A stretch of DNA of 5,500 nt, taken from the NCBI GenBank assembly GCA_003644265.1, contig QNBX01000239.1:1-5500 (forward strand), given 5' to 3'. The notes beneath the pieces are model-generated. The model searched no databases. It saw only the letters and a list, made by a program, of their open reading frames with translations, and had not been told where the DNA came from. Numbering within the stretch: position 1 is the stretch's first letter; every line of letters begins with the position of its first letter. Positions 1-4,917 of the stretch are shown in pieces. A program made the translations under genes and the position numbers. This stretch comes from Planctomycetota bacterium. Its GTDB lineage: Bacteria > Planctomycetota > B15-G4.

Positions 1-885
1 CTTGAGGGGAGTGGCGACGGACGGGGTGATGCGGACGGCGCGGACGCCGATGAGGGTGACAGCGGCGTCGATGCGAAACGCGCCGTCGAGGGCGTCAACG
101 CCGATGACGCAGCGGACGCTACGCCTGACGACGACGGCCTGCTCTGGCGCGCGCCGGGCAGCGACGCGGACTGGTTCGCCGGCATCGACGACGAGGGCGG
201 CGCCGAGCCAGCGGGGGGCGCGGGCCCGGCCGCCGAGCCGGCGCTCACGCTGGAGCTGCCCCCGGCCGCCGAGCCCCGGGCCCTGCCCACGCGGTCACCC
301 AGCGGCCTCGAGGGCGGCGGGGAGGTCAGCGCCGGAGACCTGCTGGCCGAACGGGCCACGGAAGCCCTCGAGCGCGGCGAGGTGATGCACCTGTGGTTCG
401 TGCAGATCACCTGGCTCGACGGTTTCGAGGCGAGCGACGACGAGCTGCTGAAGCTGGCCGCGGCCGGGGGCCACGACAGGCAAGAGCTGCCGCAGTGGCT
501 GGCCGGCTTCCGTGAGGCCCTGGCCCGCTCGGAGATCGCGGCGCTGCTCACCGAGCCGGCGGACGACCTGCAGCGCGAGGTCCTCAACGAGCGGGCGTTC
601 GCCGTGCGTCTCGCCGACGACGAGTCGTCCTTCTTGCTCAACGGCAGCATCGACCGCCTGGTGATCACGAGGCGCGGCGATGGCATCGAGTCGATCGACG
701 TCATCGACTGGAAGACCGACGCCGTGGCCGACGACGCCGCGCTGGAGGAGCGCGTGGCGTACTACAGCCCGCAGCTGCAGGCCTACCGCCGCGCGGCCGC
801 AGCGCTGTACGCCGTGGGGGGGGGCAAGCTGGTGTGCCGGTTGGCTTTCGTGCAGCCTGGGCGGGTGGTGCAGGTCTGCACCTGA
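1..885 (+). CDS. UvrD/AddA-type helicase-nuclease, C-terminal part with PD-(D/E)XK nuclease domain (5' end outside window)
   Basis: The frame is open from base 1 to the TGA at 883-885 (294 residues), so only the C-terminus is present. Residues about 115-294 read as the RecB/AddA-like nuclease domain that follows a superfamily 1 helicase and trims DNA ends in recombinational repair. The usual active-site set is visible: His130 in GEVMH, Asp218 in GSIDRL, Asp236 and Lys238 in VIDWKTD, then the YYSPQLQAYRRA motif at 254-265. All catalytic residues are intact. Residues about 3-50 are an Asp/Gly/Ala-rich acidic stretch, and about 60-110 is rich in Ala, Pro and Glu; both look like flexible linker. 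No helicase motif lies in the window, so helicase identity is inferred from the family. A stand-alone nuclease subunit is the alternative. GC is high, about 73% in the line starting at 541. Confidence 0.85.
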   Translation, partial: LEGSGDGRGDADGADADEGDSGVDAKRAVEGVNADDAADATPDDDGLLWRAPGSDADWFAGIDDEGGAEPAGGAGPAAEPALTLELPPAAEPRALPTRSPSGLEGGGEVSAGDLLAERATEALERGEVMHLWFVQITWLDGFEASDDELLKLAAAGGHDRQELPQWLAGFREALARSEIAALLTEPADDLQREVLNERAFAVRLADDESSFLLNGSIDRLVITRRGDGIESIDVIDWKTDAVADDAALEERVAYYSPQLQAYRRAAAALYAVGGGKLVCRLAFVQPGRVVQVCT

Positions 886-911
886 TGGGGAGCCGTCTCG
901 GCCGCCCGGTG

Positions 912-942
912 CGTCAAGTGGATTGGGCCGATTCGCTTGACG
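912..942 (+). terminator. Stem-loop 27 bases after the helicase-nuclease stop, possible transcript end
   Basis: CGTCAAG at 912-918 pairs perfectly with CTTGACG at 936-942. The stem continues inward through 924/930, counting G-U pairs, to a five-base loop GGGCC at 925-929, giving about 13 pairs. No T-run follows (the next bases are GTCTCCCC), so this is not a classic intrinsic terminator. It could end or protect the 3' end of the upstream mRNA. Confidence 0.4.
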
Positions 943-951
943 GTCTCCCCT

Positions 952-984
952 GAACCGGGATGGGGCTGCTCCGCATCCCGATTC
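952..984 (+). terminator. Second stem-loop downstream of the helicase-nuclease gene
   Basis: CGGGATG at 956-962 pairs with CATCCCG at 974-980. GAA/TTC outside (952-954 with 982-984) and GG/CC inside (964-965 with 971-972) extend it to 12 pairs with two single mismatches. It sits nine bases after the first hairpin and also lacks a T-run. A double hairpin behind a stop codon fits a terminator or 3'-end stabiliser; the role is inferred. Confidence 0.4.
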
Positions 985-1151
985 CGCCGAATGATCGTTA
1001 GCCTCCGAGAGGAGCGGAGCGCTCATGAGCGCAGTGACGAAGGCGGGCTCGATCGTCGCGCGCTGTCATGGAATCGGTGACGGGCGCGAGCTGCTTTGAC
1101 GGCGAGTGGCTCCATTGGAGAGGCGTTGGGCGGATGGCCATGCCGTGTGGT

Positions 1152-1179
1152 TTGACTGTACCTACAGTGTAGGTACACT
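1152..1179 (+). promoter_or_regulatory. Predicted brnTA promoter (-35 TTGACT, -10 TACACT)
   Basis: TTGACT at 1152-1157 matches five of six bases of the sigma-70 -35 box. TACACT at 1174-1179 matches four of six of the -10 box, including the key T-A and final T. The spacer is 16 bases. The first base after a usual six-base gap is 1186, the A of the brnT ATG, so the transcript is predicted to be leaderless or nearly so. No Shine-Dalgarno sequence precedes the ATG, which agrees with this. Confidence 0.6.
1157..1177. promoter_or_regulatory. Inverted-repeat operator for BrnA/BrnTA autoregulation
   Basis: TGTACCTAC at 1157-1165 and GTAGGTACA at 1169-1177 are perfect inverted copies separated by AGT. 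The repeat fills the space between the -35 and -10 boxes and overlaps both edges, so a bound protein would block RNA polymerase. BrnA antitoxins are ribbon-helix-helix DNA-binding proteins known to repress their own operons, so BrnA is the likely ligand. Binding itself is inferred. Confidence 0.7.
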
Positions 1180-1185
1180 GGCTGC

Positions 1186-1473
1186 ATGTCTGAGATCCGC
1201 TTCGAATGGGACGACCGCAAGGACAGCGCCAATCAGCGCAAGCACGGCGTCTCGTTCGCCGAGGCGTCCAGTGCATTCGCTGACGAACACGGCCTCCTGA
1301 TCGGCGACCCGGACCACATCGAAGACGAGGACCGCTACATCCTCCTCGGCCTGAGCGCGCTCCTCCGCCTTCTGGTCGTCGTGCACTGCTACCGAGAATC
1401 CGATTCCGTGATTCGGGTCATCTCGGCTCGCAAGGCCTCCAAGTCTGAACGTTCCCAGTACCGCCCCCGGTGA
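1186..1473 (+). CDS. brnT: BrnT family type II toxin (RelE-like ribonuclease)
   Basis: This 95-residue protein fits the usual BrnT length. BrnT toxins have a RelE-like fold, cleave RNA and arrest growth until neutralised by BrnA. Family landmarks in order: FEWDDRK at 6-12, the N-x-x-KHGVSF signature at 16-24, an AFAD segment at 30-33, the acidic E-D-E-D-R run at 46-50 (usually gE-R), a hydrophobic strand LLVVVH at 62-67, and IRVISARKA at 76-84 followed by SER at 87-89. The ATG at 1186 is the only good start, because an in-frame stop lies at 1153-1155. There is no ribosome-binding site, and the predicted transcription start coincides with the ATG. Toxin before antitoxin is the normal BrnTA order. 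The frame ends four bases inside the GTG-initiated extension of brnA, so the two are translationally linked. GC is lower than in the flanking genes. The gene looks intact. Confidence 0.93.
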   Translation: MSEIRFEWDDRKDSANQRKHGVSFAEASSAFADEHGLLIGDPDHIEDEDRYILLGLSALLRLLVVVHCYRESDSVIRVISARKASKSERSQYRPR

Positions 1474-1478
1474 CCGCC

Positions 1479-1697
1479 ATGCGCAAGCAATACGATTTCT
1501 CAAAGGCCAAGCAGAACCCTCACGCACGGCACCTGAAGCGCCAGGTGACGATTCGTCTTGACGAGAAGGTTCTCGCCTACTTCAAGGCGCTGTCCGGAGA
1601 CACAGAGATCCCGTACCAGACGCTGATCAACCTGTATCTCCTGGATTGCGCCAACAAGGAGCGCCGAATCTCGCTTCGCTGGGCCAGGGGGGCGTAG
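1479..1697 (+). CDS. brnA: BrnA family antitoxin (ribbon-helix-helix DNA-binding)
   Basis: This 72-residue protein neutralises BrnT and, in the family, represses the operon through its DNA-binding domain. It opens with MRKQYDFSKAKQNP, a typical start for this antitoxin group. It then shows a ribbon-helix-helix: strand RQVTIRL (21-27), first helix about 29-39, a turn with GDTEIPY, and second helix about 45-57 ending in LYLLDC. The last dozen residues are basic (KERRISLRWARGA). I chose ATG 1479 because the family signature starts there. GTG 1470 would add three residues and overlap the brnT stop by four bases (GTGA). Neither start has a clear ribosome-binding site, so translation probably depends on ribosomes ending brnT five bases earlier. 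The lone CopG-like regulator alternative is unlikely beside brnT. The gene ends 14 bases before the attC-like site. Confidence 0.9.
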   Translation: MRKQYDFSKAKQNPHARHLKRQVTIRLDEKVLAYFKALSGDTEIPYQTLINLYLLDCANKERRISLRWARGA

Positions 1698-1711
1698 CTC
1701 GGTGGGCACTC

Positions 1712-1776
1712 GCCCAACGTCGGTGCAACGGGCGGCCCGTCGCGCGGCCCGTCGCAGAACGACGTCACCGTTAGGC
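1712..1776 (+). repeat. Integron attC-like recombination site directly after brnA
   Basis: GCCCAAC at 1712-1718 fits the R'' consensus RYYYAAC, and GTTAGGC at 1770-1776 fits R' GTTRRRY. They are complementary except at one position. Between them TGCAACGGGC (1724-1733) pairs with GCCCGTCGCA (1747-1756), again with one mismatch. Both top-strand mismatches (A opposite C) become G-T wobbles on the bottom strand, the strand that integron integrases recombine. Length is 65 bases, within the known attC range. The spacers are uneven (5 and 13 bases), which is atypical, and no integrase gene is in view. The loop contains a 12-bp tandem duplication. A chance match, or an imperfect terminator, remains possible. 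Confidence 0.4.
1732..1755. repeat. Perfect tandem duplication of a 12-bp unit
   Basis: GCGGCCCGTCGC occurs twice back to back, at 1732-1743 and 1744-1755, in the middle of the attC-like site. It supplies the loop and one arm of the central stem. Confidence 0.85.
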
Positions 1777-2062
1777 CAGCCTCGCGGCCACCTGGGCTTG
1801 GTCGCCCATCGGGACAACGACACGCTCATCCCGCTCACCCCTCCCACGCCCAGATCTCCTGGGCGCCGACCTCCTCGAAGCCAAGCGCCTTGCAGGCCGG
1901 CGCCCCCCCCCACGCTCACCCGGCCACCTGAACGCGCCATGGAGTCGGTTGGAGTCCGGGCGCACACTGTTCAAAGACGGCGCGCGGGGGGACGGCCCGC
2001 TCAAGGGCAACACGCGTCGCATGCGGATGCGTGAATAGAGCGCGGACAGAGGGAGTCAGGTT
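1777..2062. other. Non-coding stretch between the attC-like site and the membrane-protein gene
   Basis: No intact gene is supported. It contains a perfect 7-bp stem-loop CGCCCAG/CTGGGCG at 1847-1865, a run of nine C at 1903-1911, a short minus-strand reading (1835-1918) that looks like the tail of an acetyltransferase, and an imperfect hairpin CACGCGTC/GATGCGTG at 2011-2033 about 30 bases before the next start codon. No strong promoter for the next gene was recognised. Confidence 0.55.
1847..1865. repeat. Perfect stem-loop in the brnA-membrane-gene gap
   Basis: CGCCCAG at 1847-1853 pairs with CTGGGCG at 1859-1865 around a five-base loop ATCTC. There is no T-run on either side. It could be a weak bidirectional terminator; function unknown. 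Confidence 0.45.
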
Positions 2063-2758
2063 GTGCAGGTATCTGAAGGGACGACCATAGGCCCGGGGCA
2101 GGGCGCCCTGATTCGATTCGGCGGGCTGGCGATCGTGGTGGGGCTCGCGATCCACGTCATCCTCAACATGGCTCTCAAGCAGTTCCCGCCGGATGACCCC
2201 ACCGTCGCCGAGCTCCAGGCGTACCTAGCACGCGAGTCCGGCACGTGGGCGATCGTGCACGGCTTCCGTTATGTCGCCTTCACGTGCATCGTGCTCTTCG
2301 CCGCGGCGTTGTTCGTGAGGACATGTGGCACGCGCGCGGCGCAGACGACGGGGTGGGGCGTGGTCGGCCTGCTCGGCACCGCCATGTTCGTGACCAACGG
2401 GATGATCACGAACGGTATCGAGATCCTCGCGTTCATCAACCTCGATCTGATCTCACAGCAGCAGGAGCTCTTCTGGCTCCTGTTCGAACTCACGCGCGTG
2501 CTGTTCACCGCCGAGCTCGTGACTTGGTCCATCGTGATCTTCGGATTCAGCATGGCGGGCTGGCGCTCAGCCACGCTCCCGAAGTGGCTCGTGGGGCTCG
2601 GCATGCTGAACGCGACGGCCGGCATGCTCTCCGGCGTCTTCGTCGTGTCCATTCTCAACGAAGGCTGGGCCAGCCCGATCATCGAGGTGGCTGCGCTCTC
2701 GGGACTGGCCTGGTTCCTCTGCGCCGGTGTGTACCTGTTGATCCGGGGAGAGACGTAG
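2063..2758 (+). CDS. Six-helix integral membrane protein of unknown function
   Basis: This 231-residue protein starts at GTG 2063, set by AGGGAG at 2050-2055 seven bases upstream; no ATG start is better placed. I count six hydrophobic membrane segments at about 18-37, 62-86, 97-114, 137-166, 174-197 and 204-227. There is no signal peptide apart from the first segment. A conserved-looking polar loop FPPDDPTVAELQAYLA (41-56) lies between helices 1 and 2. Helix 1 is preceded by RFGGL, and a charged patch SQQQELFWLLFELTR (131-145) leads into helix 4. The overall plan resembles DUF4386-type uncharacterised membrane proteins, but I cannot confirm the family. No catalytic motif is visible. It stands alone, with a 365-base gap from brnA and a convergent neighbour 167 bases downstream. 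GC (63% in the line starting at 2521) is between the toxin-antitoxin genes and the flanks. Confidence 0.8.
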   Translation: MQVSEGTTIGPGQGALIRFGGLAIVVGLAIHVILNMALKQFPPDDPTVAELQAYLARESGTWAIVHGFRYVAFTCIVLFAAALFVRTCGTRAAQTTGWGVVGLLGTAMFVTNGMITNGIEILAFINLDLISQQQELFWLLFELTRVLFTAELVTWSIVIFGFSMAGWRSATLPKWLVGLGMLNATAGMLSGVFVVSILNEGWASPIIEVAALSGLAWFLCAGVYLLIRGET

Positions 2759-2760
2759 AG

Positions 2761-2780
2761 CGCTTGGCCTGGTCCGAGCG
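2761..2780 (+). terminator. Weak stem-loop just after the membrane-protein stop
   Basis: CGCT at 2761-2764 and GG at 2766-2767 pair with CC at 2774-2775 and AGCG at 2777-2780, with one mismatch and a six-base loop. It begins two bases after the TAG. There is no T-run, so a terminator role is tentative. Confidence 0.25.
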
Positions 2781-2814
2781 TGCTGCGGCTGGCCTGCCGC
2801 CCACTGCCTTACCG

Positions 2815-2905
2815 GCCGCCCGTTGCTCGCCGCTCGCTGCCCGTCGCTCGTCGCCTGTCGCCTGTCGCCTGTCGCCTGTCGCTCGTCGCCTGTCGCTCGT
2901 CGCCG
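2815..2905. repeat. Heptanucleotide tandem array, 13 units, between convergent genes
   Basis: Thirteen 7-bp units run without a break. The last nine (2843-2905) are almost pure: units 2-5 and 7 are GTCGCCT, units 1, 6 and 8 are GTCGCTC, and the ninth is GTCGCCG. The four at 2815-2842 are decayed variants such as GTTGCTC and GCTGCCC. The array lies outside coding sequence, downstream of both the membrane-protein gene and the minus-strand repeat-protein gene. It resembles the short tandem heptamer repeats known from cyanobacterial and other intergenic regions. Such arrays typically change length by replication slippage. Confidence 0.9.
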
Positions 2906-2925
2906 CGGCCCTCGCCACGCCACGC

Positions 2926-4917
2926 CTACTGATGCAGCAACACCAACGCCCACTCCCCGTTCTCGTTGATCGAGATCAGATCCGGCAGCCCGTCGTCATT
3001 CAGCAAGCCCGTCAGCAGCAGCTTCGGCTTGCGTCCCGCGTGGAAGCGTTGGGTCTCCAGGAATCCCCCGGCGCCGTCGCCCAGCAGCAGCAGCAGCTCG
3101 CGTGAGGACGTCAGCTGCAAGGCCACGTCGAGGGCGCCGTCGCCGTTGAAGTCGGCGGCCACGGGGCTCTTGGGGTTGTTGCCTACGACGGTGACGTTGA
3201 CGGCGCCGAAGCTGCCGTCGCCGTTGCCCAGGATCACGAAGAGGGCCTCCTCGCCCGCCGAGGTGGCCAGGATGTCGAGGGCGCCGTCGCCGTTGAGGTC
3301 GTCCAGGATGAAGTCGCGGGAGTCGTCGGGCAGGTCGATCGAGGGCACGGGGGCGGGGGCGAAGTTGGCGGCGCCGTCGTTGAGGTAGATCAGCATGGCG
3401 TCGCCGAAGGCGTCGGTCACCACGGCGTCGAGGATGCCGTTGCCGGTCAGGTCGCCCACGCGGATCACCGTGGGGAACCCGCCTGCGAGGATGTCCTCCT
3501 TCTCGGTGAACGTGCCGTCGCCGTTGCCGAGCAGGACGGTGAAGTCGGGGCCGGTGCCGTTGGTCACGAGCAAGTCGAGGGTGGCGCCGGCGTCGAAGAA
3601 ACCGAGCGCGCCGCTCCCGACAAAGTTGCCCGAGTACACGGAGCTGGCCGGCCCGAAGTCGCCGTTGCCCAGGCCCAGGCGCACCTGCACCAGGTCGGCG
3701 TTGGCCTTGAAGTTGATCATGTCGAGCACGTTGTCACCGTCGAGCAGGCCCAGCGCCACGAACTGCGAGGTCGAGGGCAGGGCCACCGTGAGCGCCGGAG
3801 CGAAGCTGCCCAGCCCGTCGCCGAGCAGCACCTTCGAGCTGCCCGACTGGCCGTTGGCCACCAAGATATCGAGCTCCGTGTCGCCGTTGAGGTCACCCAG
3901 CACCGCCGCGACGGAGCTACTGCTGGTGTCGTGGCGCGGCGCGACATCGAAGCCGCCGTCACCGAGGCCCAGCAGGACGGACACGTCCTCGGAGCTGCTG
4001 TTGCCCACCGCCACGTCGAGCTTGCCGTCCAGGTCGAGGTCGACCACCACCAGGGTCTGGGGCAATGTCCCGGTGACGTATTCCACGAAGGGCGCGAAGC
4101 TGCCGTCGCCGTTACCGAGCATGACGCGCACGTCGCTCTTGTCGGGCGTGGCCTGCACCAGGTCCGTGGTGCCGTTGCCGTCCAGGTCGACGCTCACCAG
4201 CTCCTGCGCGCGGAAGACCGCGTCAACGCTGCCGATCTCGACGAAGGTGCCGTCGCCGTTGCCGCTCAGGATCCTGATCGCGGCGCCGCCGACGGCGCTG
4301 CCGAAGGCGATGTCGAGCACGGCGTCATTGTCGAACAGTCCCAGGGCCAGCTCGCCTGGCGTGCTGAGCAGGTCGTGGGTCAGGGTGACGAAGCTGCCGC
4401 CGCCGTCCCCGAGCAGGATCGTGATGTCCTGCGTGCCGACGTTGGTGACCGCCAGGTCGGTGAACGCGTCGCCGTTGATCAGGCCGGCCTTCATGGAGCG
4501 CGGCGAGTTACCCACGGCCACGGTGCTCACCGCGGCGAAGGTGCCGTCGCCGTTGCCGAGCAGGGTGGCCACGGTGCCGCCGTTGGTCAGCATGTGCAGA
4601 TCGGTGATCTGGTCGCCGTTGGCATCGAACGACAGCACGTTGGTGGAGGCGCCGAGGACCGGGTAGATGGCGTCGAACACGAAGCTGCCGTCGCCGCCGC
4701 CCAGGTAGACGTACACGTCGCCGTTGTTTGCGGTGACGGCCAGATCGAGCGCCAGGTCGCCGTCGAAGTCGTCCAGCGCCACGCCCTGGGGAGCGGGAAC
4801 GGGGCCGACCAGCGCCACGCGCTCGAACGTCCCGCTGGGCCGCCCCAGCAGGATGTCGACGCCAGACCCCAGCCGCAGGCACAGCGCCAGGTCGGGGCGC
4901 CCGTCTCCGTTCATGTC
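2926..4917 (-). repeat. Coding array of 14 FG-GAP/VCBS units
   Basis: Units of about 141 bases recur from 4917 down to the stop codon. Each encodes an Asp-rich loop followed about 20 residues later by a Gly-rich turn. The turn codons are nearly identical in several copies: the 24 bases at 3512-3535 and 4541-4564 match exactly, and copies near 3211, 4101 and 4248 differ at few positions. Units 1-3, 6-8 and 11-13 begin their loop with Asp; units 4, 5, 9, 10 and 14 begin with Leu or Phe. The last unit lacks the second turn. Confidence 0.8.

Larger units (their letters stand above)
886..1151. other. Non-coding stretch between the helicase-nuclease gene and brnTA
   Basis: No convincing gene is visible on either strand; the open frames here lack recognisable motifs. 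The stretch holds two stem-loops close behind the upstream stop (912-942 and 952-984), a perfect 14-bp palindrome GCGCTCATGAGCGC at 1019-1032, an 11-base odd palindrome CTCCATTGGAG at 1110-1120, and the heptamer GTTGGGC at 1125-1131, which fits the integron R' consensus GTTRRRY. Confidence 0.6.

Noticed and set aside
997..1003. GTTAGCC as an upstream integron R' box
   Set aside because: It breaks the GTTRRRY consensus at the sixth position and has no RYYYAAC partner within attC distance.
295..1026. Long minus-strand open frame across the nuclease gene (243 codons)
   Set aside because: It is antisense to a frame with clear nuclease motifs; its residues are Arg/Ala/Gln-rich with no recognisable domain, as expected from GC-rich shadow frames.
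1500..1967. Minus-strand frame of 155 codons over brnA and the attC-like site
   Set aside because: Antisense to brnA and low in recognisable features; only the different-frame reading at 1835-1897 resembled anything known.
2843..2905. CRISPR array
   Set aside because: Units are contiguous 7-mers with no spacers, and no cas genes are present.
2245..3105. Plus-strand open frame of 286 codons overlapping the membrane-protein gene and the heptamer array
   Set aside because: It runs out of frame with a clear membrane protein, through a tandem repeat and into an opposite-strand gene; its composition is Arg/His-rich and motif-free.
3395..4666. Plus-strand open frame of 423 codons inside the repeat-protein gene
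   Set aside because: Ser/Pro/Arg-rich complement of the FG-GAP repeats, periodic only because the real minus-strand gene is repetitive.
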